Positions 20,741 to 34,274 of a DNA stretch of 64,000 bases are shown here, piece by piece; positions within the stretch are counted from its first letter, which is position 1; every line of letters starts with the position of its first letter. This DNA is from Bradysia coprophila. Its lineage: Eukaryota > Arthropoda > Insecta > Diptera > Sciaridae. The notes below the pieces were generated by a model. That model ran no database searches and had not been told where the DNA came from. It saw only the letters and a list, made by a program, of their open reading frames with translations. Made by a program: the position numbers and the translations under genes. The stretch covers positions 9,610,390 through 9,674,389 of the forward strand of contig NW_023503409.1 in assembly GCF_014529535.1 (NCBI RefSeq), given 5' to 3'.

Positions 20741-23239
20741 AGCAATAGCACAATTAGAATAAATTTTTGGAAATAGAAAAAATTGCAAAATCTTTTCTTT
20801 TTTTTCTTCTTTACTGTGTTGCGTGGAGGACACAATCAACTGATCTCGATAAATCGTTATGCAAAACTGTCGGCTCGCATATGAAACTTACAAATTTATA
20901 GAAAATTATCCGTTCATCAAATTCGTATTGGCTGGTGGAAAATATTCATGTTCCATTCGATGATGTTAGGCATGTGATTTGTTGCTATATTCGATAATAT
21001 GATAAACAATTAAAAATTTGTTTTAACATTTACGAAAAAAAACTCCCATTCAAGGTGATATTTTACGTTCATCTTGCTTGTTCAATCATTGGTTCCATCA
21101 TATAGCATCTTATAAAATCCGCTAACTTTTAACTGCATAGCTACACTATTTCGTTTGATCCGGGTGTATAATGCGATTATAGACTCAATTAGTGACTGTT
21201 TCGGTAAAAATGTTCCAAATACTAGTGCAATATTTGATTGAATTCAGAAAGTGGAAAGGGATTATGCTAGCTAATTGCGAAGGAATTGAAGTTTGATTAT
21301 TGTTTCGATAATCATTGATCATTGATAAAATCGGCATTCTTCTCTAATTATATTGCAATACACGATACACCTTGAAGATTGAACATTTTGTAATAGACTA
21401 TGCCAATCATATTTAACCAATGATGCCATTTTAAAGGTCATCAATAGTGGTGACTTTATCACTATTTTATTTTACCGGAATCATGCACACATTCAAATAG
21501 AAGCATTTCCGCCAAAAAAATCATTTTTTAAATTAACGGACAAAAAAATTTCAGTTTTGTGGTGTCACTTACGACTATCTTCACAACAGACATGTCAAGA
21601 ATTTTGTTTACCTGAATGGTAACATATTTTTGTATGTTTTCTTCACATTTTACCGACTATATTAGCGCGAAACGTATTGCAGGCAATTTCTAGGCACATA
21701 AAATTAAGGAATTGAACACTGAATGGCACAATTCACACCAAATTACTTTTAAAAATGAGATTTTCACAACACCCACAATGTTTGATCAAATTAATTTGTC
21801 TTTAAAATTATTTCGGAGAATTTGTCCTAAATTCTGTTTAAGACACTAGCATGAGCACACTCGGAACTATTTTCTGTGCGAAATTTAAACTGAATCACTT
21901 TGTTTTACGCGAAATACTACCAATTTTCGACACAAACTTGTTTGAGATTTAAAATTTACTGTCCCGATTTGACATTTCATCAAAACAAAATTCAGTGAAT
22001 CAGTCAAAACTGGATGAACTGAGTGAACAATACTACTCATACTACTGTAATTGCAAAGTGGCAAACTTAAGACCTTATGTGGAATTTGGGTGGAAAATGG
22101 CGCAAATCACATATTTCAGGAATTTATAAAGTGAAAAATCTTTCCGGTTTCAAGTTTTTTCGTCAAAAGACGAGACATGGGTATCTTTATTTTCAATTTT
22201 TAGCTGCTTTATGTAAAAAAATTGAGAAAAAAAATCATTTTGGCGTAGTCTATTGTATTCGATGATGTCTCGTGAAGTAGGTGTCGAGATCATTTGGCTT
22301 TTCTTTGTTCATCTAAAGAAATATCCCGAATTTTCTCTAATTTCTAATTTACCCTGTAAATACGATCTGAGCATAGCATTGAACCTTGATTGCAGATGCT
22401 ATGATCTGAGGAAAGTTAGGTGCCGAATTGATATCTCGCCTTAACACTAGCAACTAGCAATTATTTTAGGTTATTTAATACGAGTCATTGTGTACATCGT
22501 TGCAGCTGCCAAACACGCTGCAACTGCCCAAATTATGAACATTGAGTGAACTTTAGGACGTTGCCAATGCGATACATCGCTAGGAAAATTCTGGAATTTG
22601 CGTCATTTCGCTTTAAGGCTTATAAAATGAGCTACATCATAAAGGCTACACATTTCAGCTGTCTATGTGAAGCTATATTTTCATATGGGTATAAGAGTCA
22701 GGGCCTATTTTGGGTATTAATATTCCCGAAAGTTCCTTAAAGTCCCGAAAGTGCTTGACATCTGGTTTCTCTTATATAAGTACCATCCAATTGTAATCGA
22801 TTTAAAGCTTAAAAACATTTTAAAAAACCACCAAAAAGGCTATAAAAGCATTTCGACGTATTGTTATTGAAAATAACGAGGACGACCAGCTGAAGAAAAA
22901 GCATAAAAGTGTTCATCGAACTCTTGATACACAGGCTCATTCTTTAATTGACTGAGGACATTGATATAAGTAATCTAAGTAAGATTTAGTTTATTTTAAG
23001 AGAAGCTGAGAAAATACGTTTTTGAATAAGTTAAGTCTAGAAGTTAGGCAGTACTGGCACAAAAATAACAGAGATACATTTGTGTCTTTCATTCTCAAAC
23101 GCCTTAAATTTAGCTTCAATTTTTTTATTTGAGCTGAATTTCTAACATTTGGCAATTTTGATTTTTAGAATTTTAATTCGACGTAAAACTAGAAAATTGT
23201 GTGAAATTTCACCACATAAAATATAAGTAAAAAATACTT
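20741..23239. other. Intergenic, nothing identified
   Basis: AT-rich sequence with no gene-like ORF. It includes the upstream flank of the minus-strand peptide gene. I see no tandem or inverted repeat of note. Confidence 0.4.
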
Positions 23240-23691
23240 TTCCAAGTTGTCCAGGGCCTTTTATAACATACAAGCTCGGAGGAAAAATCCACCCCAGTCC
23301 CACATCGTTCCACCCCACTTTTTATAAATCCACCCCAGTGCACCCCACCTTTTACAAATCCTCCACACAAAAATTGTAATGAGAGTGCTGTATAGCATCT
23401 ATCATAAAATTTGCTCAAGGACCATATTTTGTGAAAAAAAGTCTCGCTGCGCGGCATAAATTCTAGAATTTTCTTTCAGTATTAGGTACTTCTGTGCTTT
23501 TCAGAGCTGTTATGATGTGTTCATCGATAGATAATCTGATTCTGAACCGGAAAATAATCGCAATTAACTTAGTAAGTTTTTAACATCTTTTTTTTATTGA
23601 TGCAGAACGGTTTTCTGATAAAGAATTATACTACGGCGTGCCTCAAAAATATTTTTCAAATAATAATGAAATGAAATCAACGATAGTTATT

Positions 23692-23773
23692 TACGTATCT
23701 GTTGTGGACGGTTTATATTAGGCAATTTCACGAGTGAAAGTACCTAAGATAAACCGTCCACAACAGATGCGTA
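23692..23773. mobile_element. Short MITE, TGTGTATCTGTTTTGGACGA-related
   Basis: The inverted ends TACGTATCTGTTGTGGACGG and CCGTCCACAACAGATGCGTA enclose GGCAATTTCACGAGTGAAAG. It is a diverged, shorter member of the family at 14998 and 44935. Confidence 0.7.
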
Positions 23774-24283
23774 CACAACTTTTCATGCTGAGGGCCTAAA
23801 TTACGAGAAAAATTCCGTAATTTATTGCCAAGGTATGAAAGGGTGTTGACCTTGTCGTGTATTAGCCCCAATTATTACAGAAAATGTTGTTTCTGAGTCA
23901 TAGTCCACGAATACAGATCTGTGTGTTTGGAAAAATATGGTCTAAGATCTTCACTAATCTCCACAGAAAAAAAATATTTTTTTTTGAAAAAACTCGATTT
24001 TAATTGAAAGACGATTCAAACGAGCCCAGATCGCCGAACCATTGTACCCGATTTTCACCGAAATTGGTTGAAGTTTTGGCGATAGGTTTTTTCCAAGGTA
24101 AAATGAAATGTCAAACCGTCATCCATAGAGCCATAACCTCAACACTATTAACAATGTAATTGTCAAAATGACAAAGAAAAATAAGTTGTGGTTATGGTTA
24201 TGTGACATCGGTTCGTGTTCTGTTCATTTTGTTCGGCTTAACCGTTGCTTGGAAGAAACCTATATCATTCTTAATAGTAGATT

Positions 24284-24392
24284 ATTCACCTTTGTCCTCA
24301 TGTTTGTTTAGACACTTGGGGAGTTATTGCATGAGCCGAAGGCGAATGTTATAACCCCAAGTGTCTAAACAAACATGTGGACAGAGGTGAAT
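24284..24392. mobile_element. Foldback element
   Basis: The left arm 24284-24327 contains TGTTTGTTTAGACACTTGGG and the right arm 24351-24392 its reverse complement, with about two mismatches and a 2-nt indel. The 23-bp loop includes GAGCCGAAGGCGAA. Confidence 0.75.
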
Positions 24393-24813
24393 ACGCTATT
24401 TTATCTACCGACGGCGAAATAATAGCACTTTTTCACTGCAATTATTTCATCTAGGTAGATAAATGTCAATTTTTTATATCAATTTAGTATGACCAGTGGT
24501 CACCACGCATATGACGGAAAAATTTCGCCTTCGGCGCTTAAAAGCACAATTTTCATGTTTTTCAAAATCTAAATATTTCACGTAGCAACCAGGTTAAAAA
24601 TCGAAGCGTCTGAAACGGGCCCTTTTGCTAAAAAAAATAGGGCCCCTAAAATAATTTCCACCCCAGTCAAAAATGCTTATAAAAGGCTCTGAAGTTGTCT
24701 GCCGAAATTGCAATGCCTCTGTTACACAGTCAACCATCTTTTTGATTTATAAAAAAAAAAATTGATAGAAGTGCATTTCATGTTCTCTTACAATTGCTAA
24801 AAGTTTCTTATGT

Positions 24814-25056
24814 GCAGAATGAGCACCAGCTGAATATCACCAGCTGGTGTACAAACAAAAACACTTTGTGTTGTATACAATTCAAAGTCAACCTACACAC
24901 AGTGCATTTCTACGTTAACGTCATCTACGCGCACATAACACGTATGAATGAAGTATGAAGTAAACACATTGTTAAGAATGTGTTTTGATTGTTTATCATA
25001 CAATAAGTGTGTGTTAGCAGATCCAGCTGGTGATATTCAGCTGGTGCTCATTCTGC
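24814..25056. mobile_element. MITE with 34-bp terminal inverted repeats
   Basis: It begins GCAGAATGAGCACCAGCTGA and ends TCAGCTGGTGCTCATTCTGC. The repeat extends inward through ATATCACCAGCTGG. The interior is AT-rich and non-coding. The flanks TTATGT and ATATGA give no certain target duplication. Confidence 0.8.
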
Positions 25057-25661
25057 ATATGAAAAATATTTACAGGCTGTATATAACAAAATTATGCAAA
25101 ATACTGATGAAGTAATAGATTTATCCTTGATATTAGTTAAACAATAGAAGTACCAGATTCGATTTATTATAACAGTCATTTGGTTGTCGTCTGTTAAATG
25201 CCTTAGATTTTGTACCTATGTACTACATAGTATGTATCTGTTCTGTACCGAATTTGAATCTAATGTGAATTTAAACTCTATCTCGCGCTACTTTTTTGAA
25301 TGTCAATTAAACTAAATTTCGAATTTTGATCTGCTGAAACATCCGAAACAGCTGTAGGCAGAAATGCAGTAAATATATTCGTATGTATGTACGTGGTTGT
25401 GGTTTATTTTGTTTTTCCGTTCTTCTTACCAAGCTCGAGTTTTGCTCCTAGCAATACACATAGAAGAAAATAATTTGTAATTAAATTGAACAGTTTTGTT
25501 AACCGCCAAGAACTTAGCCTAATAAATTCAAGATTTGCATAATCCGTGACACTGGTCACCCCAGGATTAAAGGATTACCCGAAATAGTAAACATCACCTG
25601 ATCAGACTCTGAAGCTTAATTTGAAAATATTTACCGAGTGAGATTGTACACTGAAGTTGTC
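25057..25661. other. 5' flank of ETFDH
   Basis: No ORF or repeat is seen. No TATA box stands out, in keeping with a housekeeping promoter. Confidence 0.35.
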
Positions 25662-28127
25662 ATGTCTTCTCTGTTGAAAATATCTACAGGTAAATCGTCA
25701 TTGTGTCTCTCCCTAATTGTACTTGTTGTTGACGAAGGTTAAACCGATGTCATTTTCTATCTTTTTAACTTTTTTTTTGGCCTAATGTCTAAAACATACG
25801 AATTATTTAGCTTTCGTGCTGATTGTTGATTAAATTTGTTGTTCTGTACTGACGGTACTTAGAAACATTTAGCGACGTGCAACCATTAAACATTACGAAT
25901 GTGAACTTTGACCCTACACACCATTATCATTGAATTCACGTAACGCTGTGCCTTCTGATAGCTAAACGAAAACATTTTTTATTCTAAAACAAATAGTGCA
26001 ACGGATCGTTGCCACAACCAATCGCTTCTATTCCGATGCCGCTAAATATCCGAAAATTACAACACATTACACGGTTCATCCAAGGGAATCGGATCCACGA
26101 TGGAAAGGTAAGAGAAGTCATAAATCACGAGAATAATTACTATGACTACTGCATGCAAGCTCTGTGTTTCGTACAATGTTAACCGAATGGTTTTGTTCAT
26201 TGAACCACCTAGATGTGGACATGGAACGTTTCGCAGATGAAGCTGACATTTTGATTATTGGTGGTGGACCTGCTGGAATGTCTGCGGCAATAAGAGCCAA
26301 ACAATTAGCTGACGAACAGGGAAAGGTAGGTGTGAAACAAGGAGCGGCAAGAATATGATTCTGATCGCACGAAATTGGTTTCCAAATTTTTAGGAACTGA
26401 GAGTGTGTGTTGTCGAGAAGGCTGCGGAAGTGGGTGGTCACATATTATCTGGTGCTGTTATCGATCCAAGAGCTCTAAATGAATTAATACCGGATTGGAA
26501 GGAGAAAGACGCACCACTAAAGACGCCAGTTGTTCACGACACATTTTCGTTTCTTACCTCGACTGGTCGATGGCCCATACCAATATTTCCGGGTAATTTC
26601 TTCAATGAAACGAGCTCGTGAATACGATTTCATCAATGTAACCGTTTAGGCTCACCAATGGATAATAGAGGAAATTACGTTGTTCGACTGGGCCATGTTG
26701 TCCGATGGCTCGGTGAACAAGCCGAAGCTATGGGCGTTGAAATCTATCCTGGTACAGCGGCATCCGAGATTTTGTATCACGAAGATGGCAGTGTGAAGGG
26801 TATTGCAACGAATGATCTTGGTATCGCCAAAGATGGTTCACCGAAAGACACGTTCGCAAGAGGTATGGAACTGCACGCAAAAAGCGTAATATTTGCGGAA
26901 GGTTGTCGGGGCCATTTGACCAAACAATTAATGGCAAAATTCGATCTGAACGCTTCCAACGAACCTCAATCTTACGGCATTGGATTGAAGGAAGTCTGGG
27001 AAATCGATGCCAGCAAGCACAAGTAACGTCAACAGTAAATTCTCGAATGTTTCAATTGTAATTGTGATTATGCTTCTAGGCCTGGTTTGGTCGAGCATTC
27101 GATTGGCTGGCCAATGGATAAAAATACGTACGGCGGATCCTTCCTATATCACTTGAACGAAGATACTCCCATTGTTGCAGTCGGTTACGTTATTGGCCTG
27201 GACTATAGCAATCCATGGATCAGCCCTTTCCAAGAGTTTCAACGATTCAAAAATCATCCAAAAATTCGTCCAATCTTCGAGGGTGGCACCAGAATCGCTT
27301 ATGGAGCTCGAGCAATTAATGAGGGCGGATTCCAGAGCATCCCGAAATTAACATTCCCTGGTGGATGTTTAGTTGGCTGCGCTGCCGGTTTTCTAAATGT
27401 ACCAAAAATTAAGGGAACACATTACGCGATGAAAAGTGGTATGCTTGCAGCTGAAAGTGCTTGCACTGAAATATTTTCCGAATCTAAGCAAGAGACTGTT
27501 GGACTCGAACCGAAATCATATCCAGATAAGTGAGTCACTTTCGCCTTTGTAGACGGTCTGATCGTTTGATTGATTTATGTTTCTGCCAGAATCAAATCGT
27601 CGTTCATTTGGAAGGATCTGCACAAGGTCCGCAACTTTCGACCAGCATTTCACACATCCCTTGGCCTGTACGGTGGCCTTGTCGGTAGTGGCTTCTCCAT
27701 GTTCTTGGGCGGTCGAGAACCTTGGACTTTATCACACGGTGGCGCAGACCATATGAAGCTAAAGCCAGCGAACGAATGCAAACCGATCGATTACCCGAAG
27801 CCTGACAACAAGGTCACATTTGATCTGTTGTCGTCAGTTGCCTTGACCGGTACGAATCATGAAGGTGATCAACCGGCGCATTTAACTCTCAAAGATGATT
27901 CGGTTCCTGTTGCAACGAATTTGGCTATTTATGCAGGACCAGAAGCCAGATTCTGTCCGGCGGGAGTTTACGAATTTGTAGCTAACGATGAGGGTGGCAA
28001 CCAAAGACTGCAGATAAACGCTCAAAATTGCATACATTGCAAAACGTGCGACATTAAGGATGTTACTCAAAATATTAACTGGGTCGTTCCAGAAGGAGGC
28101 GGCGGACCCGCATACAACGGCATGTAA
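25662..28127 (+). CDS. ETFDH: Electron transfer flavoprotein-ubiquinone oxidoreductase
   Basis: This inner mitochondrial membrane enzyme passes electrons from ETF to ubiquinone. Seven exons join in phase: 25662-25689, 25997-26107, 26213-26325, 26394-26592, 26650-27022, 27080-27529 and 27590-28127. They give 603 residues (human 617). Exons 1-2 encode a basic, Ser-rich mitochondrial presequence ([20 protein letters not shown]). The FAD dinucleotide-binding motif is [15 protein letters not shown] around residue 58. A ubiquinone/membrane-associating region lies in the middle. The C-terminal 4Fe-4S domain shows FCPAGVYEF and [12 protein letters not shown], with the four cysteines expected (one CP and the CxxCxxC set). 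All sites look intact. The first ATG heading the presequence was taken as the start. Confidence 0.95.
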
Positions 28128-28345
28128 AACGAATTTTGTTTCTTAAAAAATTAATTATTTTTTGCACTGGTTGTCACTTTACGAGAATATACAAGAAATT
28201 TACAGAAAAAAACGAATTTTGTTTAATGTTAGCGAAGAGTCTTTCTCGAACTCCGAACCATTTGTGGCCGTAAAGAAGTAAGACACAATTCTCTGAAAAT
28301 ATGAACGATCGCATGTTACTGTCATCTCTGCCGTAATTTGCATTA

Positions 28346-28540
28346 CGCCAAAACTTCAGGTGATTTTTGTAACTTTGGGAACAAGCGGTCTCCGATTTTA
28401 ATGAGATATAGCTCGTTGGATTCGTCTTTCAATTCTAGGAAACATATATCTTTCGCTTTTTCGAAAAAAATTTATTGCAACAAGCTATCACTCATTAAAA
28501 TCGGAGATCGCTTGTTCCCCAATCGCCTGAAGTCTTGGCG
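28346..28540. mobile_element. Foldback element downstream of ETFDH
   Basis: The ends CGCCAAAACTTCAGGTGATT and AATCGCCTGAAGTCTTGGCG are inverted. The symmetry continues inward (GGGAACAAGCGGTCTCCGAT with ATCGGAGATCGCTTGTTCCC, and TTTTAATGAG with CTCATTAAAA). Arms are about 80 bp with some mismatches. Confidence 0.75.
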
Positions 28541-31529
28541 AATTTCACTCTCAACAATCTCTTTAGTAGAATGCAAAACAAGATCCCAAAAAAATATATG
28601 TGAATAGCATGAACATGAACAGTGTCCCACCCTTGATCTGACCTGACCACCTGACTATATAGTCAAACCTTATCTCCACATTCATGACATTATTTACAAA
28701 CAATTTTTTGAATAAGTGTACAGAGAGCAATATTGCTATCACCTGAATCGTCATCCAAGCAATACAATACACAACTACTGCTTCGAACTTAACTCTCAAT
28801 TTGGAAAACACCGCCTGCCACCACAATTTCGAAAATGTTACTCTCTCGCTCCGGTTTTCCTAGTCTCTCCCATTTCCATCAACATCTGTACTTATATACC
28901 TACATTATGCTCACATATTATGTGCCGAACCGATACGCATAAAATGCTGGAGAGCGAATAAAGAGAACAGGACAAGTGAATTGTAGATTTTCCGTACAGC
29001 ACGGTCTCAGACGAATTATTTGGTGAAAACGACCGCACCGCATACGAAATATACAATCAGTTTTCCGCACACACAAAAAATTATCAATTTTCTTGTCCTT
29101 CAAGAGTGTTTTGTTATCAATAATGTTGCTGGAAATGTGTTATTGAATTGTAAGGAAAAGTTCGTGTACAACTTGTAAAATGTTAAATTTCGATACCAAG
29201 TGGCACAATTTCTGGAGTGTGCTATCATCGTTCAACAACCACACGGTGTGTATTTAGATGTTACAATAAATATTTACAAAATTGCCGAAAAGTTAATGTT
29301 TCGGTGTGAATTATGGCGAGTAGACATTAGAGCATTGATTCCAATAACAACAACAACAACAAAAAATCAATTTGATGATGTTCACCCCGACATGTGAGCT
29401 CTCAAGTGCGAAATTACACTCAAACTCAACGCATTAATTTGGTAAATAATGTTGTCGGTGGTTGGTTATACAATCCATGAAAAGTAAACTTTTTTTTAGT
29501 GAAAATTTTCACATGAAACATCAATTGCATCATTAACGAGAGACAGCTTAAAATCTCTCAACTTGTCTGTCTTGAAGATGATTTTTTTTTTCATTTCCAA
29601 GCTTACTTTTTTTCTGTTGCAAGATTATAATTAAGCAACGTTGTTGTATATGGGATAAATATTGTATAAATTTGAATAGCAATTTACGAAAGTGTACGTG
29701 TTAAGGGTTCACGTATAAAAATATATCTGACGAAAAGCGGTCCCGTCATTAAAAACTTGCACATCCCTGTTTTTTTTCACACTATCAATTTTACAGCGTT
29801 TTACAGTCACGTCATGTGAAGAGTATTTTCTTAGTTTGTTAAAGGGAATTGGTTGAGCTTTTCCAAATTATAACCTTTTTTGTACTACGAATGGTTTTTA
29901 GGGTAACTATCCCACCATCTATTATCGAGAACGACGAAAAAATAAGCGAAATGTTTGAGATATGCAATGCATATTATGCATATCAGTTAAGGGGACTCTA
30001 ATGAGAGGTAGTCTAGTGTATGTGAAGGATGCTAAATTTCGTTAGATTCACGACGTAGAGCACATCTGCTTCATATATTGGGGTAGTATTCATATGTCAT
30101 AAGTTGCAAACAGTGGTTACTATGAAAAATTAATCCTCTGGCAGGTGGTAGGGATTAAATTTTAAACCAAGAAAAACTTGTAAACATTTTTATCTGCCCG
30201 TATGTATAGGATTAATCTTTCACTGACGACAGCCATGACCAATATAATTCCTGAAAGTTTTACTTCTTTAGTAAAATTTTAAAGCCAGCAGGGCTTTCAG
30301 TGATGAAAAATCTACTACTTCATTAGTTTTAGCATTTCTACTGATGAACTGATGTATAGACGATATTAGCCAGAGTACAACGTCGTCATTGTCGATAATA
30401 GATGACGTAACCGGCTGAAAAAGATTCAATAATAATAAACCAACACCCATTTAAACAGTCGCCACATATATTTCAATGAATGAGCAATGAGCATCTGATA
30501 TTCATGCCGCTGGCTGTACGAAAATAAAATCCAACATCGAAATTTTTTTATTTTTTTTATATACAAGTTGATACGACAACAATAAATTTGTAACCGTCTG
30601 TCTAGTTAGATATACCATTCAATTACAGAGAAAAATTTCGTTTCTGCAGTCAGCATTTCGGTCGGTAGAGATAAATATATACAGAAAATTTTTACGAAAA
30701 ATAAACTTCTGCTCTCTAATCATTCTAAAATGTTTATCGGAAAATTATGAAAATTTGGCATTTTATTTCTGTTTCGGATTGTAAACAAACGGGAAGACGA
30801 AGGTGAGGAAAAATTTACATTACAGTTTATGACTTATTCACCTCCTCGCGGTCATCTTCAAGGTTAACAAAAAAAACGTTTCCAACAGAAACACGAAAAG
30901 GAAAATGTGTTACAGAGTTTACAGTGTGGTCTCGATGGATTGCTAGCTCACCAATCCCGTTACTTAAATGTTGTTAATGTATTCATCATTTGGTATTTGG
31001 TAAAACAAAATAAAATGAATTCTCGAACGCACGAATTGATTGATTTTATGACAAACTGTTGATGTTGTCGACATATTCAAAAATATATTTAGATAACACG
31101 CCATGTACGTACACTTTGCACATAAACGAACAATATGAAAAATAAAAATTCTTACACAATCGTACCATGGTTCCACATTGAACAAATTGTAAACGACGAT
31201 TCGTCTGAATTAATTTTTATTCGAAGGGTGAAAATTTATTTACTCAAAATGGTATTAGTAACCCAATCAATAGAAACCGATATTTATTTGGTTGGTACGA
31301 ATATAGACCAGATGTATACATTACATAGTGTTATACCGATGACAACCACTTCTCGTGTTGAAATATAATTATAAATTTCTCCGCAGGATAATGTCTTGTC
31401 CAATTGGTTCAATTACTTTCAATTCGAATTTATTTGATCGAAGTTGTTGTAAAAGAAATTCAACTTCCACTATGCAATAATTTCATATAACTAAAAAGAA
31501 ACCACAAGTAAACGAGGCGAGGGGAAAAT
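28541..31529. other. Intergenic, nothing identified
   Basis: This is long AT-rich sequence. No gene-like ORF, RNA gene or structured repeat was found on either strand. Confidence 0.4.
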
Positions 31530-31700
31530 ATTCATAGAAAATCCTTTCTCAGTCAAAAATCCTCAGATTCGTAGAAAATCATCAGAGAACAAAAAAAAAT
31601 CCTTTGAAAATCAATCCAGAATCAGTAAAAAATCCTCTGAAAACCCTTGGAAAACGTGATGAAAATCCTCGAAAATCCTCAAAAGACTGTCTTTTCCAAA
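31530..31700. repeat. Degenerate AAAATCCT-type simple repeat
   Basis: Variants of AAAATCCTC, GAAAATCCTT and AGAAAATCATC recur every 10-20 bp through this stretch. It reads as decayed low-complexity DNA. Confidence 0.55.
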
Positions 31701-32301
31701 ATCCTTTGTCAATGAAATTTACATCTGTCCCTCGTGACGAGATGTCTTGAACAATCTCCACGTTTATAGAATTAGACCTTAGACCTGTGGCAACGTCAAC
31801 ATCTTAAAATATGGAAAACACGTGAACCCGCCCAATAAACTTAGCGAAATGTGGAACGTACCACTGCTATCGCAAAATTGCGATAACTTCCAGTCTGTAC
31901 ATTCTGCACCGAAAAGTTTCCTCATGACTCCAAATTAGCACTAGGGTAGAACTAGGTTGGTTGGTGCCTATATCAGGCAAAATTCAGGAACAGTCACACA
32001 ACAATAGGAATGAACAAACTGAGACAAATAGTTTATGGACCGGGTGTATGAAACGTTGGGTATAAGAATAATCTAAAAGACATTTTCTCGCTACATGCAT
32101 TCAGAATTTTGTCATATGTAAGTCCTGGCCTAATTTTATAAGATTCTTAAGTTATTCATTTTGTTTCAGTTGTTTTTCAGCTAGTCCACTTATACAAAAA
32201 AAACTTTTTTTATCTTTTGATTAAGATTTCCCCCTATATGCGTGTAACTATTTTAGCCGTATAAACAACTGAAGAACAGTTGAAACGAATTAAAATATTA
32301 T

Positions 32302-32406
32302 TTGTGTATCTGTTTCGGACGATTGATTTTAGGCAATTTCGCGAGTTGCAGCCCGAACGAAGTGCCTAAAGTGCCTAAAATCAATCGTCCAAAACAGATA
32401 CACAAA
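32302..32406. mobile_element. MITE, TGTGTATCTGTTTTGGACGA family
   Basis: The left end is TGTGTATCTGTTTCGGACGA and the right end TCGTCCAAAACAGATACACA. The interior has GGCAATTTCGC, CCCGAACGAAGTGCC and AAGTGCCTAAAATCAA. The ends are nearly identical, so this is a relatively young copy. Confidence 0.8.
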
Positions 32407-32789
32407 AAACTATTGAGAGTCACCGACTGCAGTAAAATTAAACTCTCTGTCTAATTGGATCAGAAAAGTGTTAAAACATAAATTTCGGGCCGTAAATTTA
32501 GATCAAAAGAAGTAACGAAATAAAGAAGTCTAGCTTTCCGTCAAAACATAAATTCGGAATGCAGTGTGGCCTGTGTTCTATTGCACCACCTTCTTACACC
32601 ACCTTGCTCGACTTTGTATAAAAAATTTGGTTTTTTGAAATTGAACAGAATGTTTACTGAACTCGTTGTAAACATACTCAGCATTAAGAGCATACCTTTG
32701 AGCGATATGTAATCTTATTACCGTGTATTACCATACCGGTTCACTGTATACGCCTCGTTTCTAAAGAATCATTTTGTTGATAAATAGTA

Positions 32790-33010
32790 TTTTACATGAC
32801 TAGTGATAAAAAGGTGAAAAGTACAGTTTTCATGTGAAGTTTGTTGATCCGAGGCGTAGCCGAGGTGAATAGACACACTAAAACGAGACTTTTCATTTTT
32901 ATCCCGAGTTATGTAATGGATTTTACATGCTGAGGGCGTCGAAAGTAGTGCTTGAAACATGAAAAGTACTGCTTTAGGCGCATGTAGCATGTAAAATATA
33001 TTGTAAGTGC
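32790..33010. repeat. Dispersed repeat shared with 57298-57355
   Basis: On the minus strand, GATAAAAATGAAAAGTCTCG and GGATCAACAAACTTCACATG match GATAAAAATGAAAAGCTCG and CGATCAACAAACGTCTCACG at 57305 onward. TTTTACATG inverted motifs near both edges suggest another nonautonomous transposon. Confidence 0.5.
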
Positions 33011-33279
33011 AGCAAGGAGTTCTCAATACTCATGCTCGAGCAATATTATTTCTGGGATGACTACTGGATATCTTCCTTTTACAAATATTTTAAGGCACTC
33101 GACTCTTATTTTCATAAAATTGGTACCCAATTGAACCAAAATATAGTTCAATTGAGTTATATTGTTAACCCTCGACTAAAAACTAAAAACGTTCGTTCCA
33201 TTAGAGAAATTCCCAGAATTAAACCAAGCAACAGACTCTCTAACCAGAAATACATTTTCACAGGAATAAACGAAGCGCC

Positions 33280-34274
33280 ATGCAAGCGCTTCGATGGCTT
33301 CCCGGCTTATGTGGAGGCCTCGGACCCGCATTAATACCACCTGCTCACATCGCTATGCTCTGGTTTTTCTGGCAGAACTATGCTCGATATGTCGATCAAC
33401 GCTTTTGTACATGCTCATGCTGGGATACTGTGTTCAAAGGTGTGTGTCCTGAGGTGTGTGCATATGTTTATTGATACATATTCTTTTACTGGCAGGTACA
33501 TACGAGTCCGGAATTGCGTCATACAAGCACATGTACTTTAATGCGACGCAGAATTCGTTAAAGATATGGGTACTAATCGTGCTTGGAATTATTGCAATGT
33601 ACGAGTGCATCAAGCTGTTGGTATTTTTGATCATTCAAAACAAAGTTAGATATTCGATGGTTGTACTGTTCAGTTTATCGATTTTTTCCCACTATTACGG
33701 CTGGTGGGCTTACATCAACTATTACAATGACGAGTACTACAGCCAGTGGAATCACCAATTGTTTTTTAGTGTAAGTAGAATTATTGATCATCCAGTGACC
33801 TCTGTACAGAAAGGATAAAATTTGCCATCTTCACCAACAGATAACCGAATTGATTTCGACTGGTATCGTGATCCATTTAGCAAACATTGATAATCAAGTG
33901 ACTTCACGTAAGACATTTTCCATTGTTGGCATTTCAATTTTGCATATTATGGCTAGTGGATTTGATCAATTCGTTTCGAATGTATTCAAGGGAGAAGGCT
34001 ATCCACACCAGGTGAAATTTCGTTATACATGTGGTGATTTCATTGACGGACTATTACCCATAATTTAAATGTAAAATTTCCGCAGGTTGTCCGAGATATA
34101 GGATTCATGGTTCCCGATGTGCTCCATTTTATATTGCCGTTGTGGCTGTTACGTACGACTCGTTTAGAAAGCTACACCACACGACCGTTTTACATCGATC
34201 GCAACATTCGCAGAGATTTGATTGCGATGCTATGCATTGTCGCCATTTCATTTACATTTTGTTCCTTTCTGTAG
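33280..34274 (+). CDS. Multipass membrane protein of unknown function
   Basis: Four exons join in phase: 33280-33439 (donor GTGTGT), 33496-33770 (donor GTAAGT), 33841-34011 (donor GTGAAA) and 34086-34274. They give 264 residues. Five or six hydrophobic segments are visible, for example IWVLIVLGIIAMYECIKLLV, YSMVVLFSLSIF, FSIVGISILHIM, VLHFILPLWLL and MLCIVAISFTFC. A Cys-rich patch FCTCSCWD follows the first segment, and aromatic loops such as HYYGWWAYINYYNDEYY join the helices. I do not recognise the family. The frame stays open 5' of the ATG to a possible acceptor TTTTCACAG at 33263, so an upstream coding exon cannot be excluded. Confidence 0.75.

Larger units (their letters stand above)
23240..24700. 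mobile_element. Possible 1.46-kb nonautonomous TIR element with nested MITEs
   Basis: The left end (AAGTTGTCCAGGGCCTTTTA, about 23246) and the right end (AAAAGGCTCTGAAGTTGTCT, about 24683) are imperfect inverted copies. Each is followed inward by TCCACCCCAGT-type sequence. The motif CCACCCCA recurs several times at 23288-23350. Two smaller foldback elements lie inside. No transposase is visible. Confidence 0.45.

Noticed and set aside
33032-33334. 100-codon open frame overlapping the start of the membrane-protein gene
   Set aside because: It is in a different frame from the well-supported exon at 33280 and has no recognisable features.
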